64,000 bases of DNA from Halochromatium sp. (GTDB lineage: Bacteria; Pseudomonadota; Gammaproteobacteria; Chromatiales; Chromatiaceae): contig POWB01000002.1 of NCBI GenBank assembly GCA_010912705.1, positions 174,995 to 238,994 of the forward strand. Direction: 5' to 3'. Positions 1 through 10,441 of this stretch are shown one piece after another. The position numbers were made by a program, and so were the translations under genes. Every line of letters starts with the position of its first letter. Position 1 is the first letter of the stretch. Below the pieces are notes generated by a model. It worked only from the letters and a program-made list of their open reading frames with translations, was not told where the DNA came from and did not search any database.

Positions 1-1749
<1,749 letters not shown>

Positions 1750-1761
1750 GAGCGGTCAGTG

Positions 1762-3018
1762 TTAGCCCCGCATCGAGTCGAAGAACTCGTTGTTGGTCTT
1801 GGTGGTCTTGAGCTTATCGAGCAAGAACTCGATCGCCGCTAGCTCGTCCATCGGGTGCAAGATCTTGCGCAGAATCCACATCTTCTGCAGCTCAGGAGTC
1901 GGCATTAGTAGCTCCTCGCGGCGGGTGCCAGAGCGGTTGATATTGATCGCTGGGAAGATGCGTTTCTCGGCGATGCGCCGGTCGAGGTGCAGCTCCATGT
2001 TACCGGTGCCCTTGAACTCCTCGTAGATCACATCATCCATGCGCGAGCCGGTGTCGATCAGCGCGGTGGCGAGGATGGTCAGCGAGCCGCCCTCTTCGAC
2101 ATTACGGGCAGCGCCGAAGAAGCGTTTCGGCCGCTGCAGGGCGTTGGCGTCGACACCACCGGTCAGCACCTTACCTGAGGAGGGCACCACCGTGTTGTAG
2201 GCGCGTGCCAACCGGGTGATGCTATCGAGCAGGATGACGACATCGCGCTTGTGCTCGACCAGCCGCTTAGCACGCTCGATCACCATCTCAGCGACCTGTA
2301 CATGGCGGGTGGCTGGCTCATCGAAGGTCGAGGAGATCACTTCGCCGCGTACTGAGCGAGCCATCTCGGTCACCTCCTCCGGGCGCTCATCGATGAGCAG
2401 CACGATCAGAAAGACTTCCGGATGGTTATGCGCGATTGACTGGGCGATGTTCTGCAGGATCATCGTCTTACCAGCCTTTGGCGGTGAGACGATGAGGCCG
2501 CGCTGGCCCTTGCCGATCGGGGCGACCAGATCGACCGTGCGTGCGGTGAGATCCTCAGTGCTGCCGTTGCCGACCTCGAGTCCGAGTCGCTGCTGCGCAA
2601 ACAGGGGCGTGAAATTCTCGAACAGGATCTTGGTCTTGGCATTCTCGGGCCGGTCGAAGTTGATATCGCCGACCTTGAGCAGCGCGAAGTAGCGCTCGCC
2701 GTCTTTCGGTGGGCGGATCTTGCCGGTGATGTTGTCGCCGGTGCGCAGCGAGAAGCGCCGGATCTGGCTCGGTGAGACGTAGATATCATCCGGCCCGGCG
2801 AGGAATGAAGCGGTTGCTGAGCGGAGAAAGCCGAAGCCGTCTGAGAGGATCTCGAGCACGCCATCGCCGTAGATATCTTCGCCACGTTTCGCCTTGGCTT
2901 TAAGGATGGCGAAGATGAGGTCCTGCTTGCGGGACCGCCCGACACCTTCGAGCTCCATGGACTGCGCGAGCTCCACTAGCGCAGGGACGGGCATCAGTTT
3001 TAGCTCGGTGAGATTCAT
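1762..3018 (-). CDS. rho: transcription termination factor Rho
   Basis: From ATG at 3018 the product is 418 aa, close to the usual 419, and begins [18 protein letters not shown]. It has the Rho N-terminal helical domain, the RNA-binding cold-shock-like domain ([18 protein letters not shown]), a Walker A loop PPKAGKTM, Walker [11 protein letters not shown], and the Q/R-loop region [17 protein letters not shown]. It is a hexameric RNA translocase that ends transcription of untranslated RNA. The frame stays open for 65 more codons upstream to a TTG at 3213 that overlaps the trxA stop; that stretch is rich in Arg, Pro, Ser and Asn. Neither start has a clear Shine-Dalgarno sequence. The ATG was chosen because it matches the family length. 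Confidence 0.96.
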   Translation of the reverse strand: MNLTELKLMPVPALVELAQSMELEGVGRSRKQDLIFAILKAKAKRGEDIYGDGVLEILSDGFGFLRSATASFLAGPDDIYVSPSQIRRFSLRTGDNITGKIRPPKDGERYFALLKVGDINFDRPENAKTKILFENFTPLFAQQRLGLEVGNGSTEDLTARTVDLVAPIGKGQRGLIVSPPKAGKTMILQNIAQSIAHNHPEVFLIVLLIDERPEEVTEMARSVRGEVISSTFDEPATRHVQVAEMVIERAKRLVEHKRDVVILLDSITRLARAYNTVVPSSGKVLTGGVDANALQRPKRFFGAARNVEEGGSLTILATALIDTGSRMDDVIYEEFKGTGNMELHLDRRIAEKRIFPAININRSGTRREELLMPTPELQKMWILRKILHPMDELAAIEFLLDKLKTTKTNNEFFDSMRG

Positions 3019-3209
3019 GGATGGCTGATTCGACGAGGCTCGGCTACGCTCCCCGCGCGAGGATCGCGGAGGATTTGGCGGGGACGAGCTAGGCTCGTCA
3101 GTGATGGGGATCTCGGAGTCGGCCTGATTGCCGGGCTCCGTCTCGATGTTGCCGGATCGATTCCTTGTGTTATTCCCGGGCCGGCGCCGCGGGCGAGTGC
3201 GTGGCTGAT

Positions 3210-3536
3210 TCAAAGGTTGCTGTCGATGAAGACGGTGAGTTGAGACTTGGAGACCGCGCCGACCTTGATCGCCTCGGCCTCACCGTTCTTGAACAGGATC
3301 AGTGTCGGAATGCCCCGGACATTGAAGCGCTCAGTGACAGCGCGATTCTCGTCGATGTCAAGCTTGGCCACCTTGATGCGGCCTTCGTATTCTTCCGCGA
3401 TCTCTTCGAGAACGGGAGCGATCATCTTGCAGGGGGCGCACCAGTTGGCCCAATAGTCGACGAGCACAGGCTGGTCGGACTGCAGCACGTCTTGCTCAAA
3501 GGTGTCGTCGGTCACATGGACGATTCGGTCGCTCAC
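3210..3536 (-). CDS. trxA: thioredoxin 1
   Basis: 108 aa from a GTG start at 3536, chosen because GGAGAG lies about 8 nt upstream and the product then opens [14 protein letters not shown], as thioredoxins do; an open extension to 3581 has no ribosome site. The active site is WCAPC (WCGPC in E. coli), followed by the cis-proline segment [11 protein letters not shown]. It is a cytoplasmic general disulfide reductase. It sits directly upstream of rho, the gammaproteobacterial arrangement, and its stop overlaps a possible upstream TTG start of rho. Confidence 0.95.
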   Translation of the reverse strand: MSDRIVHVTDDTFEQDVLQSDQPVLVDYWANWCAPCKMIAPVLEEIAEEYEGRIKVAKLDIDENRAVTERFNVRGIPTLILFKNGEAEAIKVGAVSKSQLTVFIDSNL

Positions 3537-3986
3537 TTCGGTATCTCTCCAGGTTGGGGGGGGCATATTTGGCGCCTGCACTGACCTTTAGCGTCTTTGG
3601 CAATAGCTTGCGCCCGTGCAATGTGGTTAGGATGATCTCGGTGATTGCGCCAAGGGCGAATCGGAATGATGGAGCCGTCGCTCAGGGTGTTGTTTAGGTT
3701 GAGTGATCGAACAGCTGGGATAGGGGTTAAGCCGGCGAGCCCACTCGCTGCTGGCGTTGGACGCGGCGGACGCAGGTGGCTGGTCCAAGCGCTCGCCTGA
3801 CGCGCCTTCCGCTTAGGTGCGGTGCGATGAGACGATAGGAGGCGGGCATGTTGGCTGGCGTTTAGGCCGCCGCCAGCGTTAGGATGCTATTTGAGCTAAA
3901 GATATCAAGTTTTGCAAGTCCTGCGCATCCCAATCATCGCTCCGATCATCGCGGCGCCGGCCTCGTCTTCACCTGTTCGCGCTTCT
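3537..3986. other. intergenic region between divergent trxA and rhlB
   Basis: About 450 bp separate the divergent starts of trxA and rhlB. The stretch should hold both promoters, but I could not pick out a convincing -35/-10 pair, RNA gene or repeat by eye. Open frames across it start at TTG codons and lack ribosome sites. Confidence 0.5.
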
Positions 3987-5681
3987 ATGCCCCAGACTCA
4001 TCTTACCGATACCCGTTTCGATCAGTTCGCCCTGCACCCGAGTATTCTTGCTGGTCTCGAGGCCGCGGGCTTCCACTTTTGTACCCCGATTCAAGCGGAA
4101 ACGCTACCGCTTGCGCTGGCCGGGCAGGATGTTGCCGGACAGGCGCAAACTGGGACCGGTAAGACAGCCGCCTTTCTTGTGGTGGCGCTGCAGCGGCTGC
4201 TCGAGCAGGAGATGGCCGCAGTGCCAGCTGCGGAGACTATGCAGGCAGCATCCGACACCCAATCCGGTGCAGGGCTTGAGGGTGGGGCGCCACAGCCCGG
4301 AGTTGAAGCAGGCGTCGAGTCTGCGACGGAGCTTGTTGATAAGGCGCGCGCCGAGCCGGTGTCGAGCAGAGCTCGCCAGCCTAGGGTGTTGATCTTGGCG
4401 CCAACCCGTGAGCTCGCCGTGCAGATCCACAAGGATGCCGAGCTGCTCGCCTCGCACACCGGATTTCGCCTGGGGCTGGTCTACGGCGGAACCGGCTATC
4501 AAGCGCAGCGCGATGAGATCGCCGCCGGTGTCGATATCTTGATCGGCACCCCGGGGCGCTTGATCGATTATCTGAAGCAGCGTGTCTTTGATCTGCGCCA
4601 GGTCGAAGTGGTGGTGCTCGATGAGGCCGATCGGATGTTCGATCTCGGCTTCATCAAGGATATCCGGTTCGTGCTGCGGCGTTTGCCGCCGCCGACCGAG
4701 CGACTTGGGCTCCTGTTCTCGGCGACGCTCTCGTACCGGGTGATGGAGCTCGCTTACGAGCACATGAACGACCCGAGGATGATCGAGATCATGCCGGAGC
4801 AGGTGACGGCCGACCGCATCACCCAAAAGGGCTACATGGTGGCCAACGAGGAAAAGGTGCCGCTCCTGATCGGTTTGCTGCGCCAGTTCAAGGACGCACG
4901 TAGCATGGTCTTCGTCAACACCAAGCGTGAGGGCGAGCGCGTTTGGGGCTATCTTGAAGGTAACGGACTCAAGGCCGCGATGCTGTCTGGCGATGTACCG
5001 CAGAAGAAGCGACTCAGCCTGCTCAAGCGCTTCCAAGAGGGCGAACTGGCGATCATGGTTGCAACCGATGTCGCCGCGCGTGGTCTGCATATCCCAGGCG
5101 TGACCCATGTCATCAACTATGATCTGCCCGATGATGCCGAGGACTATGTGCATCGGATCGGCCGTACTGCGCGTGCGGGGGAGGCCGGCGATGCGATCAG
5201 CTTCGTCTGTGAGAGCTATGCGATGGGCTGGCCGGACATCGAGGCCTTTATCGGTGCCCGTATCCCGATCAGTACCGTCGAGCCAGCGTTGCTTGCGGAG
5301 GTTGATCCAAAGACTCGGGTTCGGGTCGAGCGTCGTTCGCGCGACAGTGGGCGTGAAGGACGGCGCGGGGCGCCGCGCGAGCGCTCTGGCCGGCCCGGAG
5401 ATCGGGCTGCGGGGCGTGCCGCTGGAGGACGTGGGCGCGGTGGTACGCGCCGCGAGCCGCCAACAAAGCGCAAGCAGCCAGAGGCTGGACAGGCGCATCC
5501 GCCAGCTTCGCCTGCAGCCTCAGACGATCTGGCTGCTGTCAATCCTGTAGCCGCAGGTCCGGAAGCTCAGGCTGCGGTTTCTACGACTGCCAGCAGTGAC
5601 GCAGAGGCACCAAAGAAGCGCCGCCGGCGGCGCTCTCGACGCCGCTCGGAGGCAGCAACAGAGCCAGATCCGCAGGTTTGA
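3987..5681 (+). CDS. rhlB: ATP-dependent RNA helicase RhlB (DEAD-box)
   Basis: 564 aa from ATG 3987 ([18 protein letters not shown], matching RhlB N-termini); an upstream TTG at 3912 adds 25 residues without family support. Motifs in order: CTPIQAE (Q motif), AQTGTGKT (motif I), PTRELAVQ (Ia), TPGRL (Ib), LDEAD (II), LFSAT (III), [12 protein letters not shown] (V), [10 protein letters not shown] (VI). RhlB unwinds RNA, partly with the RNase E degradosome. Between motifs I and Ia an insertion of about 55 low-complexity residues (Ala/Gly/Pro/Glu-rich) enlarges domain 1. The C-terminal 130 residues are disordered and Arg/Ala-rich, ending in [12 protein letters not shown], probably RNA-binding. 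A GGGATGA array follows the stop at once. Confidence 0.93.
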   Translation: MPQTHLTDTRFDQFALHPSILAGLEAAGFHFCTPIQAETLPLALAGQDVAGQAQTGTGKTAAFLVVALQRLLEQEMAAVPAAETMQAASDTQSGAGLEGGAPQPGVEAGVESATELVDKARAEPVSSRARQPRVLILAPTRELAVQIHKDAELLASHTGFRLGLVYGGTGYQAQRDEIAAGVDILIGTPGRLIDYLKQRVFDLRQVEVVVLDEADRMFDLGFIKDIRFVLRRLPPPTERLGLLFSATLSYRVMELAYEHMNDPRMIEIMPEQVTADRITQKGYMVANEEKVPLLIGLLRQFKDARSMVFVNTKREGERVWGYLEGNGLKAAMLSGDVPQKKRLSLLKRFQEGELAIMVATDVAARGLHIPGVTHVINYDLPDDAEDYVHRIGRTARAGEAGDAISFVCESYAMGWPDIEAFIGARIPISTVEPALLAEVDPKTRVRVERRSRDSGREGRRGAPRERSGRPGDRAAGRAAGGRGRGGTRREPPTKRKQPEAGQAHPPASPAASDDLAAVNPVAAGPEAQAAVSTTASSDAEAPKKRRRRRSRRRSEAATEPDPQV

Positions 5682-5723
5682 GGGATGAGGGATGAGGGAT
5701 GAGGGATGAGGGATGAGGGATGA
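5682..5723. repeat. six tandem GGGATGA heptamers
   Basis: Six exact copies of the 7-mer GGGATGA begin at the base after the rhlB stop codon. A similar heptamer array of different sequence follows ubiH at 40531. Its unit length is not a multiple of three, so it is tolerated only because it is outside the reading frame. Confidence 0.95.
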
Positions 5724-5817
5724 AGAATAAGAACCACAGATGGGCTGTGGCTGGTTGATGGTCCGTCAAGTTCCGCGCTCCTTGGTACCCTGCAATCAAC
5801 TGGAGTCGATCGAGTCG

Positions 5818-6873
5818 ATGATTTGTCCTAGATTGAGCCGTCCGTTATTGATCATCAGCTTGCTGATGGTGCTCGTGCTTGCTGCGGTATTCCCCGCGAT
5901 GTCCTCCGCTCAGGTTGCTGGCGGCGCTGCTGATTCGGTCAGCTTCAACGATCTTCCGCGGGATGAACTGCTGAGCTACCCGGATTGGTTTAATGATCCA
6001 TTTCTGGATCTGCGCGCTGATCTCGAGGCCGCGCGCGAGGCAGGTAAGGGTCTCATTCTGTACTTTGGCCAGAAGCGTTGTGCCTACTGCCATCAGTTAA
6101 TGGATGTGAATTTCGGCTCTGAGACGGATATTGTTGAGTACAGCCGTCGCCACTTTGACGTGACGCCAATCGACATCTGGGGGGTAGCCGAAGTCACCGA
6201 TCTGCGTGGCCGGACCCTGACCGAGCGTGGCTTTGCCCTGCGTGAGCAGGCGGAGTTCACGCCGACCCTGATCTTTTATGACGAGCAAGGGCGGGAGGTC
6301 TTACGCTTGCGCGGCTATTATCCGCCCTATCAGTTCCGTGCGGCCTTAGAATACGTTGCCGATCAGCACTATCAGCGCGAATCCTTTCGGGATTATCTTG
6401 CGCGGGGGGACAATCGGATGGTCTTCGATGCGGCTGATCTCAACGATCAGCCATTCTTCCAGCCAGGACCTTACAATCTCGACCGTAGCCGCTTGCCCGC
6501 CGAGCGTCCCCTGGCCGTGTTCTTTGAGCAGGGTGATTGTCATCCCTGTGACGTCTTACATGGCCAGTCCCTGCAGGCTCAGGCGATCGCCGATGGCTTT
6601 GCTGGCTTTGATAGCATCCAGCTCAACATGTGGTCGGGGACCCCGGTGATCACGCCTGCTGGACAGCGAACGACTGCGCGCGACTGGGCCTCGGAGCTCG
6701 GCCTGTTCTACGCACCGGCCATCATCTTTTTCGACGAGCAGGGGCGAGAGATTTTGCGTGTAGATTCCGTTGTTGGCTTTTATCGGCTGCGCAACGTGCT
6801 TAACTACATTACGAGCAAGGCCTATCTGCAGGAGCCAAGCTATCAGCGCTGGCGAGCACAGCGCGGCTTCTAA
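5818..6873 (+). CDS. secreted protein with two thioredoxin-like domains
   Basis: 351 aa from ATG 5818. An N-terminal hydrophobic stretch (about residues 10-32, ending near MSSAQ) looks like a signal peptide or anchor, so the protein should be periplasmic. Two thioredoxin-like domains follow: the first has CAYC near residue 86 and the second CHPC. Each is followed by a cis-proline segment (FTPTLIFYDEQGREVLR and YAPAIIFFDEQGREILR), whose near identity suggests internal duplication. This resembles SoxW/DsbE-like thiol-disulfide proteins, but no sox or ccm gene is adjacent, so substrate is unknown. The start is uncertain: GGAG lies 12 nt upstream, and an in-frame ATG lies upstream at 5758. Confidence 0.7.
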   Translation: MICPRLSRPLLIISLLMVLVLAAVFPAMSSAQVAGGAADSVSFNDLPRDELLSYPDWFNDPFLDLRADLEAAREAGKGLILYFGQKRCAYCHQLMDVNFGSETDIVEYSRRHFDVTPIDIWGVAEVTDLRGRTLTERGFALREQAEFTPTLIFYDEQGREVLRLRGYYPPYQFRAALEYVADQHYQRESFRDYLARGDNRMVFDAADLNDQPFFQPGPYNLDRSRLPAERPLAVFFEQGDCHPCDVLHGQSLQAQAIADGFAGFDSIQLNMWSGTPVITPAGQRTTARDWASELGLFYAPAIIFFDEQGREILRVDSVVGFYRLRNVLNYITSKAYLQEPSYQRWRAQRGF

Positions 6874-7131
6874 AGGAGCAGGTCGACAGCTGCTAAGCGC
6901 TATGTGTTTGCATGCTTCTTGCATGTTTCTTACATGTAAGTTTCTCGGCTCCTGATTAGGCCACCCCGCGAGCGCCTGCCTGAGGGTTGACCTCTGGTGC
7001 GACTAAGCGGGCTTTCTATTATTCATACCGTCAAGGCACCGTAACCTTTCTGGGCGGGCCTTGCGGCATCATGACCGACACTTGACTGAGCTGGGCGCCG
7101 CTGGCGCTTAAGCCCCTAGGAAATTCGTTTT
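6874..7131. other. intergenic region upstream of pta
   Basis: 258 bp between the thioredoxin-like gene and pta, presumably carrying the pta-ackA promoter. A short direct repeat of CATGTTTCTTACATG-like sequence is present near 6910-6940. No RNA gene or strong terminator was recognised. Confidence 0.4.
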
Positions 7132-9228
7132 ATGCAGAGTATCTATATCGCTGGCGCTGGCTCGGGCAGCGGCAAATCAGTTGTCGTGCTCGGTTTCATG
7201 GAGATGCTCTCCGCGGTGAATCGGCGCGTTGGCTTCTTTCGGCCGGTCGTGAACGGGCCGGTTGAGCAGGACAACCTAACGACCCTGATCCGGGAACGCT
7301 ACGACCTGCCGTTTCCAGCCGAGATGCTTTACGGCTGTACCTCGCAGATGGCTAGCGAGCTGGCGGCGGCTGGGCATTACGACGAGCTGCTGAAGCTGAT
7401 CCTGAACAAATTCATGCTGCTCGACGAGCAATGTGATCTGGTGCTCTGCGCCGGCACTGATTATGACGGCCTTGTGCCTTCGCTGGAGTTCGACTTCAAC
7501 GCCGACCTGGCCAACAATTTTGGCTGCAGCATCGTGGTGGTGGTGAAGGGCTTTCAGCGCAGCTCTGAGGAGGCCTTGCATGCGGTGCACATGGCGCACG
7601 AGTCGATGATCGACCGCGGTGGTGATCTGCTCGCGACCGTGGTCAATGGTGTCCATCCGGATCATGTCGATGTGGTCAAGCGTCGCGCGCGGGCGGTGTT
7701 GCCACAGACCGAGACGCTGCACGTGCTGCCCGAGACCGAGGCGTTGGCCAAGCCCACCATCGGTGAGGTCCACAAGATGCTGCAGACCGAGCTGCTCTGT
7801 GGCGAGGCCGATGCGCTGAATCAGGTGGTAAGCAACTACAAGGTTGCGGCGATGGAGGTGCCGGACTTTCTCAATTATGTCGAGGATGGCTGCCTGATCA
7901 TCACCGCTGGCGATCGCAGCGACATCATCCTCGCTAGCCTCGCTGCCGATGTCGCTGACTCCTTTCCGCGGGTCGCCGGGCTGCTGCTGACGGGCGGATT
8001 GAAGCCGGCCGAGAATGTCCAGCGACTGCTCTTTGGTCTGCGCCGTAGCAAGGTGGCGGTGCTCTGCACCCAACGCGATACCTTCCAGACCGCGTTAGCA
8101 GTGAACAAGGTCGAGTCGGTGATCCTGCCTGGGGATGATCGCAAGATCGCCGCGGCGCTAGGTGTGTTCGAGAGCTCGGTCGATATCAAAGGGCTGCAGG
8201 AAAGCATCGCGCTGCATCAGTCCGCACGGATTACCCCGCTGATGTTCGAGTATGAGCTGATCCAGCGCGCCAAGTCACAGCGCAAGCGCATCGTGCTGCC
8301 CGAGGGGCAAGATGAGCGTATCCTGCGCGCCGCTGAGATCTTGACGCTACGTGGGGTCGCTGAGCTGGTGCTGTTAGGCAATCCGGACAAGATTCGGCGT
8401 CGGATCGGTGAGCTTGGTCTGCAGCTGGAGGGGATTCAGATCATTGATCCGATTCACTCGCCGAAGCGTTCCGACTATGCAGCCGTTTATCATGGCCTGC
8501 GCGCGCACAAGGGGATCTCGGAGCAGATCGCCTTCGATGCGCTCGAAGACGTGAGCTATTTTGGCACCCTGATGGTCTACACCGGCGATGCCGATGGTAT
8601 GGTCTCCGGCGCGCTGCATACCACCCAGCACACCATCCGCCCGTCCTTCGAGACCATCCGCACCAAACCGGACACCAAGCTGGTCTCGAGTGTGTTCTTT
8701 ATGTGCATGCCAGACCGCGTGTTGGTTTATGGCGACTGCGCGGTGAATCCGAATCCAGACGCCGAGCAGCTTGCCGATATCGCGATCACCTCGGCCAGTA
8801 CCGCGGCGGCCTTTGGTGTCGAGCCAAGGATTGCGATGCTGTCCTATTCGACCGGCTCTTCGGGCAAGGGCGCCGATGTCGAGAAGGTGCGCGAGGCGGT
8901 CGCGATCGCACGCAAGCGTCGGCCCGATCTCAAGCTCGAGGGGCCGATCCAGTACGACGCTGCGGTCGATGCCAGTGTCGCGCGCTCGAAGATGCCCGAT
9001 AGTGAGGTTGCCGGGCAGGCCACGGTGTTTATCTTCCCCGACCTCAATACTGGCAACAACACCTACAAGGCCGTGCAGCGCAGTGCGGGTGCAGTTGCGA
9101 TCGGTCCGGTGCTGCAGGGGCTGAACAAGCCGGTCAATGATCTCAGTCGCGGCTGTACGGTGACCGATATCGTCAATACGGTCGCTATCACCGCGATCCA
9201 GGCGCAGACCATCGAGGAGGCCGTATGA
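7132..9228 (+). CDS. pta: phosphate acetyltransferase (long form)
   Basis: 698 aa, the length of the long enterobacterial-type Pta. The N-terminal third is a BioD/CobQ-like P-loop domain (GAGSGSGKS near residue 8), the middle is a DRTGG-type regulatory domain, and the C-terminal 330 residues are the catalytic Pta domain (RIVLPEGQDERIL, YSTGSSGKGADVEKV, and the final PVNDLSRGCTVTDI). It interconverts acetyl-CoA and acetyl phosphate. The stop overlaps the ackA start by 4 bp, so Pta and acetate kinase are made together for acetate activation or overflow with ATP formation. Confidence 0.96.
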   Translation: MQSIYIAGAGSGSGKSVVVLGFMEMLSAVNRRVGFFRPVVNGPVEQDNLTTLIRERYDLPFPAEMLYGCTSQMASELAAAGHYDELLKLILNKFMLLDEQCDLVLCAGTDYDGLVPSLEFDFNADLANNFGCSIVVVVKGFQRSSEEALHAVHMAHESMIDRGGDLLATVVNGVHPDHVDVVKRRARAVLPQTETLHVLPETEALAKPTIGEVHKMLQTELLCGEADALNQVVSNYKVAAMEVPDFLNYVEDGCLIITAGDRSDIILASLAADVADSFPRVAGLLLTGGLKPAENVQRLLFGLRRSKVAVLCTQRDTFQTALAVNKVESVILPGDDRKIAAALGVFESSVDIKGLQESIALHQSARITPLMFEYELIQRAKSQRKRIVLPEGQDERILRAAEILTLRGVAELVLLGNPDKIRRRIGELGLQLEGIQIIDPIHSPKRSDYAAVYHGLRAHKGISEQIAFDALEDVSYFGTLMVYTGDADGMVSGALHTTQHTIRPSFETIRTKPDTKLVSSVFFMCMPDRVLVYGDCAVNPNPDAEQLADIAITSASTAAAFGVEPRIAMLSYSTGSSGKGADVEKVREAVAIARKRRPDLKLEGPIQYDAAVDASVARSKMPDSEVAGQATVFIFPDLNTGNNTYKAVQRSAGAVAIGPVLQGLNKPVNDLSRGCTVTDIVNTVAITAIQAQTIEEAV

Positions 9229-10424
9229 AGGTTCTGGTGCTCAACTCCGGCAGCTCATCGATCAAGTTCCAGCTGTTTCGTAGCGATGACTGGAGCGTGC
9301 TCGCCTCGGGGTCAGCAACGCGTATCGGCGAGCCTGAGGCGCTGATGCGCTGCGCTTGGAACGATGCCAAAGGCGTGCAGCAGAGCCTGGAAGAGCATGC
9401 CGCGATGCCCAACCATCAGCAGGGTCTGCAACGCATCGCTGAGGCCTTGGCGCAGACCGGCACCCTGGCCGACGCCGCGGAGCTGTTAGCGGTCGGCCAT
9501 CGGGTGGTGCATGGTGGTGAGGCCTTCCATGCGCCAACGCTCGTCGATGACGATATCATCGATGCCATCCGTCAGGTCATCCCACTGGCGCCGCTGCACA
9601 ATCCGGCCAACCTCGATGGCATTCTGGTCGCGCGCGAGCTGTTCCCAGCCATCCCGCAAGTCGCGGTTTTTGACACCGCCTTTCATCAGACGATGCCGCG
9701 CACCGCCTATCGCTACGCGATCCCGGACTATCTCTATCGTGAGCACGGGGTGCGCCGCTACGGATTTCACGGCACCTCGCATCATTATGTCGGTCGGCGC
9801 GCTGCCAAGCTGCTCGGCAAGCCGTTTGAGCAGAGTAATCTGATTACCCTGCATCTCGGCAATGGCGCCAGCGCGACCGCCATTCGCGAGGGCAGCAGCA
9901 TTGATACCTCAATGGGCATGACCCCGCTCGAAGGACTGGTCATGGGCACCCGCAGCGGCGATATCGATCCCGCCGTGCCCTTTTATCTGAGCAAGCATCT
10001 GGGGCTCGACAACGATACCCTAGAAGGCCTGTTGAACCGTCAAAGCGGTCTGTTTGGCCTCTGCGGCGATAACGACCTGCGTGAGATACAGCGCCGCGCC
10101 GAGGCTGGCGATGAGGCCGCTGAGTTGGCGCTGGGTGTTACCGCGCATCGGCTAAAGAAGTACATCGGCGCCTATCTCGCTGAGCTTGGCCGCACCGACG
10201 CTTTGGTGTTTACCGGCGGCATTGGTGAGAACTCGGCCGAGATCCGCGCGCGGGCCTGTGCTGACCTCGAGCATCTCGGTATCCGTCTCGACGCTGAGGC
10301 GAATACAGCGATCTCAACGCAGGAGCGTGCGGTCTCCTACTCGGATAGCCCCATCCAGGTTTTGGTCATCCCAACCAACGAGGAGCTGCAGATTGCGCGT
10401 GAGGCGGTTGCGGCGGTGAGCTGA
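9225..10424 (+). CDS. ackA: acetate kinase
   Basis: 399 aa, the usual length. Signature segments are LNSGSSSIKFQLF at the N-terminus, GHRVVHGGE, YGFHGTSHHYV, HLGNGAS, and FTGGIGENS near the C-terminus, the phosphate and nucleotide sites of the ASKHA fold. It makes ATP and acetate from acetyl phosphate and ADP, or the reverse in acetate uptake. ATGA overlap with pta shows coupling. Confidence 0.97.
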   Translation: MKVLVLNSGSSSIKFQLFRSDDWSVLASGSATRIGEPEALMRCAWNDAKGVQQSLEEHAAMPNHQQGLQRIAEALAQTGTLADAAELLAVGHRVVHGGEAFHAPTLVDDDIIDAIRQVIPLAPLHNPANLDGILVARELFPAIPQVAVFDTAFHQTMPRTAYRYAIPDYLYREHGVRRYGFHGTSHHYVGRRAAKLLGKPFEQSNLITLHLGNGASATAIREGSSIDTSMGMTPLEGLVMGTRSGDIDPAVPFYLSKHLGLDNDTLEGLLNRQSGLFGLCGDNDLREIQRRAEAGDEAAELALGVTAHRLKKYIGAYLAELGRTDALVFTGGIGENSAEIRARACADLEHLGIRLDAEANTAISTQERAVSYSDSPIQVLVIPTNEELQIAREAVAAVS

Positions 10425-10441
10425 GTGGTTGCTTTGTTATC

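Noticed and set aside
4104..5498. Long minus-strand open frame of 464 codons opposite rhlB
   Set aside because: It is a codon-bias shadow of rhlB, has no ribosome site and resembles no family.
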